Part shown: positions 44,860 to 52,963 of the stretch, one piece after another
How the letters are laid out: each line of letters opens with the position of its first letter
Numbering within the stretch: position 1 is the stretch's first letter
Source: Oscillibacter ruminantium GH1
Lineage (GTDB): Bacteria > Bacillota > Clostridia > Oscillospirales > Oscillospiraceae
DNA length: 64,000 bases
Direction of reading: 5' to 3'
Assembly (NCBI RefSeq): GCF_000307265.1
Contig: NZ_DF158897.1
Span: 186,001 to 250,000, forward strand
Notes under the pieces: model-generated
The model's database searches: none
The model's input: the letters and a program-made list of their open reading frames with translations, nothing else
Told to the model about the DNA's origin: nothing
Translations under genes and position numbers: made by a program

Positions 44860-46162
44860 TTGCGTTTGCCTCCTTTTTCTGCGCCATGACTTCCACCAGG
44901 CCCTGAATGCGCGTTTCAAACTGCGCCTCGCTGTAATTGCGGTAATCTGCCTGATCGCCGTCAAAAGAGGCGAAGGGGATACCGGCCCGCTCGGAAATCT
45001 GGCGCTGAACCTCCATCATCTGGCAGTCCATGACCTTGCAGCTGCGGTTGACGTGGTAGATGGTGCCCTCGCAGTCAAACTTCTTCAGCGCTTCCATCCG
45101 CCGGTCGATCATGGTGGAGGCGTTGTCGCCGTTGGTAGACGCAAAGCAGTATGCCCGCGCCATGCCGTCCAGATCGTCGTATTCAATGGCCCATGCCTTT
45201 CCGTAGCTGGAGGCCACCATGTTGATGCCGTACTTTTTCATGGTGCGCAGATTGTGGCTGAGATAGGGCCAGCAGGCAATACCGTCCCAAGAGACGCGGA
45301 ACTGCTCCTCCACAGGGAAGGTGGAGGTTCCGTTTTTAATATGCTCCTCGATCTCGGCGTTCAACTGCTCCAAAACGGCGGTGGAGGACGTCTTGCCCCG
45401 GTTGCAAACCATGGCGGACATGTAGTTGAACAACTCAAAGCCGCCGATAGGGGCAGGCTTATGCTCCATCAGGTTATTGGCCCGCTCCCAGAGGAAGCTG
45501 TTGCGCTGGGAAATTTTCATGACCTCCTGAAAGCGCTTTTCATCCCACGTTTTGCCCGTGAACGCGCATAGGTCCTGAATCAGCTGGTCAATCTGGGCGC
45601 GCACATAGCGCACGCGCGTCTCGGTGACATAGTCGTTGGGATTGTAGCAGGTGTCGATAAAGAAAATGGGAATATCCATCTGCTTCGCGAGGTTTTCATA
45701 CCACTTGGTCAGCTGGTTGCAGATATTATTGGTCAGCAGCAGAAAATCCGGCTTGACCATTTTTCCCCCATCGGGGAATTCCACCGTGCTCTCCCCGTTG
45801 AGGGCTGCCGCGTAGGACAGATTCACCTTGGCGTAGGCGCACAGGTCGTTGGAATAACCCAGCGGACCCTCGCAGTCCTGCAGGAAGGGGTCTGCCTGAT
45901 GGCGGGCGGCGATGCCTGCCGAGTGGTTTTCAGGGTAGAGGATGTTCAGTCCCAGCGTCTCGGCGATCTCCTGCGGGAAGATGGAAGCGGACCAGCCCAC
46001 CTTTTCGCCCCGCTCTTTGGCAAGGCGTGCGTTTTCAAAGAGATCGCGGGTCTGCTCATCCAGCATCAGCATAGACTTCGGCTTGGGACGCTTGGGCTTG
46101 GGGGCGGGAGCCGCCTGATCGGCGGGCGCGGTATTGGACTGAGCCGTTATCGTTTCACTCAT
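44852..46162 (-). CDS. (R)-2-hydroxyacyl-CoA dehydratase, alpha subunit (HadB/FldB type)
   Basis: 436-residue partner of the beta subunit. It has VGWSASIFPQEIAETLGLNI, the likely [4Fe-4S] ligands C108 (DLCAY), C148 (NNICNQ) and C375 (NRSCK), and the family C-terminus GFDGDQAD-like FDGDQADYRNYSEAQFETR. The first 30 residues are a Pro/Lys/Ala-rich extension not usual in HadB/FldB. The enzyme needs a separate ATP-dependent activator (HadI/FldI); that gene usually lies beside the subunits but is not here. Confidence 0.92.
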   Translation of the reverse strand: MSETITAQSNTAPADQAAPAPKPKRPKPKSMLMLDEQTRDLFENARLAKERGEKVGWSASIFPQEIAETLGLNILYPENHSAGIAARHQADPFLQDCEGPLGYSNDLCAYAKVNLSYAAALNGESTVEFPDGGKMVKPDFLLLTNNICNQLTKWYENLAKQMDIPIFFIDTCYNPNDYVTETRVRYVRAQIDQLIQDLCAFTGKTWDEKRFQEVMKISQRNSFLWERANNLMEHKPAPIGGFELFNYMSAMVCNRGKTSSTAVLEQLNAEIEEHIKNGTSTFPVEEQFRVSWDGIACWPYLSHNLRTMKKYGINMVASSYGKAWAIEYDDLDGMARAYCFASTNGDNASTMIDRRMEALKKFDCEGTIYHVNRSCKVMDCQMMEVQRQISERAGIPFASFDGDQADYRNYSEAQFETRIQGLVEVMAQKKEANANG

Positions 46163-46264
46163 TTCAGTGTACCTTCTCCTTTTTTAATTTCGGCCATGCC
46201 GGAATCGCCGCTTCGCCGGAGGCAAAGCGCTGTCGATTCCTCCCTATCCATGGCAGGACGGGAT

Positions 46265-47467
46265 TTACATCACGTCCTTTGCCGCATACATGGCGGCAAT
46301 CTTCTCCTTGGAGTAGCCCAGCTCCTCCAGCACCTCCGCCGTGTCACAGCCCACAGGGCCGGAAGTCTTGCAGGGAATCTGAGCGGGGTCGATGGAGCCG
46401 AAGTGAACCGGGCCGTTTGCAAACACGGTTTTGGTCCCGTCGTCGTATTCGTGGAAATATGTATAGTGGTTTACCTGAACCTGCGGATCATTGGGAACGT
46501 CCTTGAAGTGGCGCAAAACCTCGTGAGGCAGGTCGTGCTCGGTCAACAGCTGGTCCCAGTATGCAACGGGATGCTCGGCAAACTTTTTATCGAAGATATG
46601 CGTCAGTTCGGCACGGTTGGCGTAGTATGCGGTGGACGTACTGTACTTGGGGTCCTTTGCCAGCTCCGGCATGCCCAAAAGGTCGCACAGCTCGGGGAAC
46701 CGGCGGTAATCAATCACCGCCAGATAGAACCACTCGCCGTCCGCGCCCTGATAGGTGTTGCTTCCCGCATGGCCGCAGTCATAGCGGTCCCGGGGGAGCT
46801 TGCGGCCGTTGAAGCCGTTGAGAATTCCGGTGCTGAGAATGAAAACGCCGGACTGAAGCAAGGACACGTCCACCTTGTCGCCCTGACCGGTGACGGTTCT
46901 GCGGTAGAGCGCGGCGGCAATGCCGCCCGCCAGCGCCACGGCCACGCTGTGGTCGCCCACGCCGCCGATGGGAACCAGCGGACCGGCTCCCGCCGGGGAG
47001 AGGTCGGACATCAACCCGGTCCGGGAAAAGAAAACGGTGTAGTCATATCCGGGGCGGTCCTTGTCGGGGCCTTCGGCTCCGTAACCCAGCACCGACGCGT
47101 GGATCAGGCGGGGGAATCGGTCCTTGATCTGCTCATAGGCAAGACCCATGCCCTCCAGCGCCTGCACGCGGTAGTTGGTCACCAGAATATCCGCCTTTTC
47201 CAACAGCTTCATCATGGCGGCGGAGCCTTCCTCCGAGCGCATGTTCAAAGAGACAAAGCGCTTGTTCAGGTTTTGCATGTCAAAGTTGGGGTTTGCCGTC
47301 TCCGTGCAGGGGGAGAGGGTCGTTCCGGCCTGTTTGCGCCATGCGTCTCCGTTTGAGGACTCGACCTTGATCACGTCGGCGCCCCACTCGGCGAGAATAC
47401 GGGCAGTCATCGGTCCTGCAAGCATCGTTGACAGCTCCACAACACGAATGCCTTCCAACGGTTTCAT
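46265..47467 (-). CDS. Family III CoA-transferase (CaiB/BaiF, HadA/FldA type)
   Basis: 400-residue class III CoA-transferase. It has the N-terminal VVELSTMLAGPMTARILAEWGADVIKVE, LGYGAEGPDKDRPGYDYTV and the probable catalytic D172 in PIGGVGDHSVAVALAGG. Transcribed just before the dehydratase subunits, it most likely moves CoA from an acyl- or enoyl-CoA to the (R)-2-hydroxyacid, as HadA and FldA do. ATG 47467 follows GGGAGGA. Confidence 0.9.
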   Translation of the reverse strand: MKPLEGIRVVELSTMLAGPMTARILAEWGADVIKVESSNGDAWRKQAGTTLSPCTETANPNFDMQNLNKRFVSLNMRSEEGSAAMMKLLEKADILVTNYRVQALEGMGLAYEQIKDRFPRLIHASVLGYGAEGPDKDRPGYDYTVFFSRTGLMSDLSPAGAGPLVPIGGVGDHSVAVALAGGIAAALYRRTVTGQGDKVDVSLLQSGVFILSTGILNGFNGRKLPRDRYDCGHAGSNTYQGADGEWFYLAVIDYRRFPELCDLLGMPELAKDPKYSTSTAYYANRAELTHIFDKKFAEHPVAYWDQLLTEHDLPHEVLRHFKDVPNDPQVQVNHYTYFHEYDDGTKTVFANGPVHFGSIDPAQIPCKTSGPVGCDTAEVLEELGYSKEKIAAMYAAKDVM

Positions 47468-47565
47468 AAAAAAATTCCTCCCTAAATGTTCTCAGGAACG
47501 CCGCGCGTCCCATTTTATACAGGTTCGTTTGTCTCGCCGGGATTCTCCGGCATTTTCCCGGGAAA

Positions 47566-48348
47566 TCAGCAGCCCTTAAAGTCTACCGGACGCTTTTCCA
47601 AAAACGCCGCGGTGCCTTCTTTGCGGTCCTGCGTGCTGAACGCAATGGTCTGGGCCAGCCGCTCAATCATCAGTCCCGTGTTGATATCCGTTTCATAGCC
47701 CAGATTGATGGACATTTTCGCAAGAGAGACGGCCATCGGCCCCTTCGCCATAATTTGCCGGGCAATTTCCTCCGCCTCATGCAGCAGGGCCTCCCGGTCG
47801 TCTTCGGTCACGCGGTTGACAAGACCGATGGACGCGGCCTCCTCGGCGGGAATAATGCGTCCGGTGAAAATCAGCTCCTTGGCCTTTGCCAGCCCCACCA
47901 GGCGGGCCAGACGCTGCGTGCCGCCCGCGCCGGGCATGATGCCAAGGCCCACCTCCGGCTGACCGAATTTGGAACGCCGGGTGGCCACCCGGATGTCGCA
48001 GGCCATTGCCAGTTCACAGCCGCCGCCCAAAGCAAATCCGTTTACCGCGCAGATCACCGGCTTATAAAGATCCTCCAGCTCCTTGAGGGAGACGGACGCA
48101 GTGGCCAGCAGCATTTTGAGATAGTCGCGGTCGTGGATTTCCTTGATATCCGCGCCGCTGGCCAAAGCCTTATCGCCCGCGCCGCTGACAATCACCACTT
48201 TTATCGAATCATCCTCCCGTGCGCATTGCACCGCCGTTCGGATGTCATTCCACATTTCCGGACTAAGCGCGTTGCGGACTTCCGGCCGATTCAGGGTCAA
48301 ATACAGGATTCCGTCTCTCACCTCGTACAGAATATTGTCGAACGTCAT
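47566..48348 (-). CDS. Enoyl-CoA hydratase/isomerase (crotonase family)
   Basis: 260-residue crotonase. The oxyanion-hole segments are ASGADIKE and NGFALGGGCELAMACD. Both catalytic glutamates of true hydratases are present, E112 and E132 (PEVGLGIMPGAGGTQRL). It should hydrate a 2-enoyl-CoA to the (S)-3-hydroxyacyl-CoA. It is the first gene after the - strand sigma-54 promoter and is followed by the CoA-transferase, so hydration of the dehydratase product is a plausible role. ATG 48348 follows AAGGAGG. Confidence 0.92.
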   Translation of the reverse strand: MTFDNILYEVRDGILYLTLNRPEVRNALSPEMWNDIRTAVQCAREDDSIKVVIVSGAGDKALASGADIKEIHDRDYLKMLLATASVSLKELEDLYKPVICAVNGFALGGGCELAMACDIRVATRRSKFGQPEVGLGIMPGAGGTQRLARLVGLAKAKELIFTGRIIPAEEAASIGLVNRVTEDDREALLHEAEEIARQIMAKGPMAVSLAKMSINLGYETDINTGLMIERLAQTIAFSTQDRKEGTAAFLEKRPVDFKGC

Positions 48349-48419
48349 GTTGCTTTTCCTCCTTCGCTGTTCCGCGTTTTTTCAGAGTTTCGCGAAAATC
48401 AACTCTTGCTAATAGGAAC

Positions 48420-48435
48420 AGCAAAATGCGTACCA
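48420..48435 (-). promoter_or_regulatory. Sigma-54 (-24/-12) promoter for the crotonase/dehydratase operon
   Basis: On the - strand: TGGTAC, GCATT, TTGCT, with GG and GC exactly 10 bases apart. Compared with TGGCAC-N5-TTGCW there is one mismatch. The predicted start is about 60 bp before the crotonase ATG. Confidence 0.75.
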
Positions 48436-48730
48436 ACCGGACAGCGTTCTGTTCTTTTTCTCTTTTTGTTTGATTTTTCAAAATATATGTCCTGAATATG
48501 GCAGATTTCACGAAATAAAACCACAAAGAAGTACCACCGCCCGTCCAAAACATTTCTCAAAAGTTGTGAGTTCACGCCTTTTTAAGCACTCATTTCACAG
48601 TTCTCACTTCACACTTTTAAAAAAGAGTTTCCCCAATCCATGCGAGAAATTTTGGGGTTCCCCACGATTTAGAAGAGGAGAATTCCGTTTTTCCACAAAA
48701 ATCCGCAAAATTCGCATGACATCAAGTATC

Positions 48731-48746
48731 TGGCATCATTCTTGCT
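48731..48746 (+). promoter_or_regulatory. Sigma-54 (-24/-12) promoter for the thiolase/hydrogenase operon
   Basis: TGGCAT, CATTC, TTGCT, with GG-N10-GC spacing. The predicted start is near 48757, about 59 bp before the thiolase start, the same layout as the opposing promoter. Confidence 0.75.
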
Positions 48747-48815
48747 TAAATTATATTGACTCGTTCTATCCGCAAATCAAATGTAGTCAAAACAAACCGA
48801 AAGGGGCTGCAAAAA

Positions 48816-50003
48816 TTGGAGAATATCTACATTATGGGCGCTGTTCGTACGGCCATTGGCAAATACGGCGGTTCACTTAAAAGCGTACCGGCACACCAGA
48901 TGGGAGCATTGGTGATTCGGGAGGCTTTGACCCGCGCAGGTGTCGACGGCGGCACGGTGGATGAAGTAATTTTAGGCGAAGTCCGCCAGAGCACCGAATC
49001 TTCCAACATCGCGCGGTGCGCAGCGCTGGAGGCGGGACTTCCCGAAACGGTTCCCGGCTATACCGTCAACCGCCTCTGCGCCTCTGCCATGCAGGCCGCT
49101 TTTTGCGGCTGTCAGGAAATCTGGTGCGGCGAGGCGGACGTCATCGTGGCTGGCGGCACGGAGAACATGAGCCGTGCGCCGGTATATGTCCGCAATGCCC
49201 GCTGGGGCGGAAACAAGATGGCGATGGTCGACTCCAACATTGAAGCCGGAAGCACCGCCGCGCCCGCTTCTGTTTACGGCTCTGGCCTGAGCATGACCAA
49301 GACGGCTGAAAACGTGGCCGAGCGCTTTGGCATCAGCCGCGAGGAGCAGGACGCTTTTGCGGCGGAGAGCCAGCGCCGCGCGCTGGCAGCCATCGAGGCG
49401 GGCTATTTCAAAAAGGAAATCGTCCCGGTAGAGATTACCGAAAAAAAGCGCAGCTTTATTTTCGACACGGACGAATTCCCCCGCCCCGGCACCACGATGG
49501 AGGTTCTGGCGGGACTGAAATCCATTGTGAAACCCGGCGGGACCGTTACCGCAGGGAACTCCTGCGGCCTCAACGACGGGGCGGCCGCGCTGGTACTGAT
49601 GTCAGAGCGAAAGGTCAAGGAAACCGGGCTGAAGCCTCTGGCGCGGATCGTCGGCATGACGGCCAGCGCGCTGGACCCCACCATCATGGGCTACGGACCT
49701 GTGTTCGCCACCCGAAAGCTGCTTGAACGCACCGGGATGCAAATCGAGCAGCTGGATCTGATCGAACTGAACGAGGCGTTTGCCTCCCAGTCCGTGGCCT
49801 GCGTGAGGGACTTGGGGTTGGACCCCGCCAAGGTTAACATCAACGGCGGCGCCATCGCGCTGGGCCATCCGCTGGGCTGCACCGGCGCGCGGCTCATCGT
49901 CACGTTGCTGCATAACCTCCAGCGCACCGGCGGACGGTTTGGCCTTGCCACACTGTGTATCGGCGGCGGGCAGGGCATGGCAACCATTATTGAAAAACTG
50001 TAA
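48816..50003 (+). CDS. Thiolase (acetyl-CoA C-acyltransferase)
   Basis: 395-residue thiolase II. The nucleophile is C88 ([10 protein letters not shown]), followed by the GGTENMS loop, a His in [18 protein letters not shown], and the second Cys in TLCIGGGQG. It cleaves a 3-oxoacyl-CoA to acetyl-CoA plus a shorter acyl-CoA, or condenses two acetyl-CoA. The start is TTG 48816, nine bases after AAAGGGG; this gives the usual N-terminus [19 protein letters not shown]. First gene of the + strand sigma-54 unit. Confidence 0.93.
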   Translation: MENIYIMGAVRTAIGKYGGSLKSVPAHQMGALVIREALTRAGVDGGTVDEVILGEVRQSTESSNIARCAALEAGLPETVPGYTVNRLCASAMQAAFCGCQEIWCGEADVIVAGGTENMSRAPVYVRNARWGGNKMAMVDSNIEAGSTAAPASVYGSGLSMTKTAENVAERFGISREEQDAFAAESQRRALAAIEAGYFKKEIVPVEITEKKRSFIFDTDEFPRPGTTMEVLAGLKSIVKPGGTVTAGNSCGLNDGAAALVLMSERKVKETGLKPLARIVGMTASALDPTIMGYGPVFATRKLLERTGMQIEQLDLIELNEAFASQSVACVRDLGLDPAKVNINGGAIALGHPLGCTGARLIVTLLHNLQRTGGRFGLATLCIGGGQGMATIIEKL

Positions 50004-50036
50004 GAACTCAAATTTTATATAAAGGTGGTCTTTTCA

Positions 50037-50927
50037 TTGAAAATCGAAAACATTCAGACCGCAGTCGTGGTAGGCGCGGGGGCCATGGGCCGGCAGATCG
50101 CAATGAACACCGTGCTCAACGGCCGTGCGCATGGCTACAAGGTCATTCTCTGTGATTCCTTCCCCAAGGCGATTGAAGGCGCGCAGGTCTGGGCAAAGGA
50201 GTATTTTGCCGGGCGCGTGGCTAAGGGCCGCCTGACGCAGGAAGAAGCCGATCAGGTTGCCGCCAACCTGACCATCACCGGCGATGTGGACGGCTCCGCC
50301 CCCGCCGCCGACATTGTGGTCGAGGCCATTATTGAAGATTTGGACGCGAAGCGGGAGCTGTTTTCCAAACTGAGCAAGCTGTGCAAAAAGGATACCATTC
50401 TTGCCACGAACAGCTCCAATCTGGTCAGCTCAAAGCTCGCCGACGTGGTGGAAAATCCGGAGCGTCTTTTGAATATTCACTATTTCAACCCCGCGCTTGT
50501 CATGCAGCTGGCCGAGATCGTCCGCGGCCCCCACACCTCTGAAAATACCATCGCGGTTGCCACCGCCTTTGCCGCGAACACCGGAAAGTCTCCCATCGTG
50601 ATTCAGAAGGAGATCGCCGGTTTTGTCGCCAACCGCATCAACGCCGCCGTCACCCGGGAGGCCTGTCTTCTGCTGGAAAAGGGCATTGCCTCTGTGGAGG
50701 ATATTGACACCGCCTGCGAAAAGGGCCTTGGCTATCCCATGGGGCCTTTCAAGCTGATGGACATGACGGGGTTGGACGTGAACTACTTTGTCCGCCGCGA
50801 CCGCTATGCGGAAAGCGGAGATGAAAACGACAAGCCCAGCCCGCTGGTCATCGAGAAGGTGAAAAAGGGCGAGCTTGGCCGCAAGTCCGGCAAGGGCTGG
50901 TATACCTACGACACCGAAAAGAAATAA
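50037..50927 (+). CDS. 3-hydroxyacyl-CoA (3-hydroxybutyryl-CoA type) dehydrogenase
   Basis: 296-residue NAD(P)-dependent enzyme. The Rossmann motif is VVVGAGAMGRQIA. The catalytic His lies in LLNIHYFNPALVM, with the partner Glu nearby in LAEIVRG, and the C-terminal domain has KEIAGFVANRINAAVTREA. It oxidises 3-hydroxyacyl-CoA to 3-oxoacyl-CoA or runs in reverse in butyrate synthesis. TTG 50037 follows AAAGGTGG; a GTG at 50025 lies inside that site. It sits 33 bp after the thiolase gene. Confidence 0.92.
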   Translation: MKIENIQTAVVVGAGAMGRQIAMNTVLNGRAHGYKVILCDSFPKAIEGAQVWAKEYFAGRVAKGRLTQEEADQVAANLTITGDVDGSAPAADIVVEAIIEDLDAKRELFSKLSKLCKKDTILATNSSNLVSSKLADVVENPERLLNIHYFNPALVMQLAEIVRGPHTSENTIAVATAFAANTGKSPIVIQKEIAGFVANRINAAVTREACLLLEKGIASVEDIDTACEKGLGYPMGPFKLMDMTGLDVNYFVRRDRYAESGDENDKPSPLVIEKVKKGELGRKSGKGWYTYDTEKK

Positions 50928-50937
50928 GAAAAACTCC

Positions 50938-50988
50938 CTGCGCTTTGGCGCGCCGCGCCGAACGCGGACGCGCGCGCCAAAATCGCAG
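50938..50988 (+). terminator. Long GC-rich hairpin after the hydroxyacyl-CoA dehydrogenase gene
   Basis: Inverted repeat CTGCG-CTTTGGCGCGC (50938-50953) with GCGCGCCAAAAT-CGCAG (to 50988). No T-run follows, so it may be a weak terminator or an mRNA-processing or stabilising structure inside the operon. Confidence 0.5.
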
Positions 50989-51124
50989 AGAGCGTATCGC
51001 GGGATTGCCTGAAATCTTTACATGATAAAATCGGCCAACTGGTTGGATCAACGCCCGGTTCCCTTATTGTCCCTTTTTCAAAGTCACTATGGAATTAGAA
51101 CGGAAGAGAAAGGCGTGAAATGAT

Positions 51125-52963
51125 ATGAGCAGGCTTGAAGTCAAAATTCCGGGGCAGGCCCAAGCAATCGTGGAACAGCTGTACCGGAATATGGAACGGC
51201 GAATCGCCGCCAGCCCACCGGGCCTTTGCCCCGTGGATATGGCATTGAATTTCCTGAATCTCTGTCGTGCGCAGACCTGCGGCAAATGCGTTCCCTGCCG
51301 CATTGGTCTTGCCCAACTGTCCAGCATGCTGACACAGGTGCTTGACGGAGAGCCGGAAATCGGAATTTTGTCCCGCATTGAAAGCACCGCGCAGGCCATT
51401 ACCGAAACAGCGGACTGCGCCATCGGCATCGACGCGGCAAATCTGGTCCTGATGGGCCTGAAGGGCTTTCGGGACGATTACGAGGAGCACATTCTCCATC
51501 ACCGGTGTCTTGGCAGTCTCAAAAACCCCGTGCCCTGCGTGGCGCTGTGTCCCGCCGGGGTGGATATTCCCGGTTACATCGCTCTGGTCAACGCGGGCCG
51601 CTGCGACGACGCGGTTCAGCTCATCCGTAAGGACAACCCCTTCCCAACAGCCTGCGCCTATATCTGCGAGCACCCCTGCGAGGCCCGGTGCCGGCGGAAC
51701 ATGGTGGACAATGCGCTGAATATCCGGGGGCTGAAGCGCTACGCCGTGGATCACGCCACAGGTGCCCCCCACGCTAAAAAAGCCCCCGAAACAGGGAAGT
51801 CCGTCGCCATTATCGGCGGCGGCCCCGGCGGTCTTTCCGCCGCCTACTATCTGGCACTGATGGGCCATAAGGTCACCGTCTATGAAAAGAAAAAGCAGCT
51901 GGGCGGCATGATGCGTTACGGCATCCCCAGCTACCGCTTACCCCGCCAGCGGCTGGACAACGATATCAACGCCATCCTCTCCCTTGGCATCGAGGTTCAC
52001 ACGCAGGTGAACGTGGGCAGCGACATTACCTTTGACCAGCTGAAAAAGCAGTATGACTGCCTGTATCTCTCCATCGGTGCGCACACCGACAAAAAAACCG
52101 GCATTCCCGGCGAAGACAGCCGGGGGGTCATCTCCGCGGTGGAGCTGCTGCGCCGCATCGGCGACGACGATATGCCCGATTTCACCGGACAGAACGTGGT
52201 GGTTATCGGCGGGGGAAACGTGGCGATGGACGTGACCCGCAGCGCAATCCGGCTGGGCGCAGCCAACGTGACATGCGTGTATCGCCGCCGTCAGGCAGAC
52301 ATGACCGCCCAGCAGGAGGAGATCGAAGGCGCAATTGCGGAGGGAGCCGAGGTATTGACCCTGCAGGCCCCGGTGCGGATTGAGGCCGACGAGACGGGAC
52401 AGGCTGTGGCCCTTTGGACACAGCCGCAAATTATTGGGGCGATGGACAGCAATGGCCGTCCTCGCCCGGCCACTGCGGCTGTGGAGCCTCGGCGCATTTC
52501 CGCCGACTCCATCATTGTGGCAATCGGACAGGGGATTGAGTCCCTTGGGTTCGAGCAGTGCGGCGTGAAGATTCAGCGGGGCGGCACACTGCTGGCGGAT
52601 TCCAGCACACGCCTCCCGGACATGGAGGGAGTCTTTGCCGGAGGCGACTGCGTCACCGGACCCGCCACCGTCATCCGGGCCATTGCCGCCGGAAAGGCGG
52701 CAGCGGCCAACATCGACGAATATCTGGGTTTCCAGCACGAGATTCGCACAGAGGTTCAAGTCCCCGCCCCGCGCTTTGCCGACCAGCGCCCCTGCGGCCG
52801 GGTCAACGCCACAGAACGCGGCGCAAGCGAGCGCAAGGGCGACTTTCAGTGCATTGAATGCGGCATGACCGACGAGGAGGCGGCGCAGGAATCCTCCCGG
52901 TGCCTCCGGTGCGATCACTTTGGATACGGAAACTTTAAGGGAGGACGTGTGGAAAGATGGTGA
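51125..52963 (+). CDS. GltD-like NAD(P)H flavo-Fe-S protein fused to a NuoF-type Fe-S segment
   Basis: 612-residue electron-transfer subunit. Residues 40-100 carry the NuoF C-terminal [4Fe-4S] motif (TCGKCVPCRIG: C52, C55, C58, with C98) without the NuoF FMN/NADH domain. Residues 125-215 carry the GltD-type cysteines (C138, C142, C177, C181, C185, C189). Residues 225-540 are the flavin/pyridine-nucleotide domain (GGGPGGLSAA at 231, VVVIGGGNVAMD near 360, GVFAGGDC). A last Cys group (FQCIECGMTDEEA, CLRCDHF) ends the protein. It overlaps the [FeFe]-hydrogenase gene by 7 bp and most likely feeds NAD(P)H electrons to it. ATG 51125 follows AAAGGCG. Confidence 0.85.
   Translation: MSRLEVKIPGQAQAIVEQLYRNMERRIAASPPGLCPVDMALNFLNLCRAQTCGKCVPCRIGLAQLSSMLTQVLDGEPEIGILSRIESTAQAITETADCAIGIDAANLVLMGLKGFRDDYEEHILHHRCLGSLKNPVPCVALCPAGVDIPGYIALVNAGRCDDAVQLIRKDNPFPTACAYICEHPCEARCRRNMVDNALNIRGLKRYAVDHATGAPHAKKAPETGKSVAIIGGGPGGLSAAYYLALMGHKVTVYEKKKQLGGMMRYGIPSYRLPRQRLDNDINAILSLGIEVHTQVNVGSDITFDQLKKQYDCLYLSIGAHTDKKTGIPGEDSRGVISAVELLRRIGDDDMPDFTGQNVVVIGGGNVAMDVTRSAIRLGAANVTCVYRRRQADMTAQQEEIEGAIAEGAEVLTLQAPVRIEADETGQAVALWTQPQIIGAMDSNGRPRPATAAVEPRRISADSIIVAIGQGIESLGFEQCGVKIQRGGTLLADSSTRLPDMEGVFAGGDCVTGPATVIRAIAAGKAAAANIDEYLGFQHEIRTEVQVPAPRFADQRPCGRVNATERGASERKGDFQCIECGMTDEEAAQESSRCLRCDHFGYGNFKGGRVERW

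Larger units (their letters stand above)
48349..48815. promoter_or_regulatory. 467-bp divergent control region without genes
   Basis: AT-rich region between the - strand crotonase operon and the + strand thiolase operon. It holds two divergent -24/-12 promoters near its ends. Between them lie short dyads that could bind an enhancer-binding protein: GTGAGTTCAC (48566-48575), the flanking TCAC-rich stretch to 48615, and the perfect TGGGGTTCCCCA (48653-48664). Small open frames here show no coding character. Confidence 0.7.
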
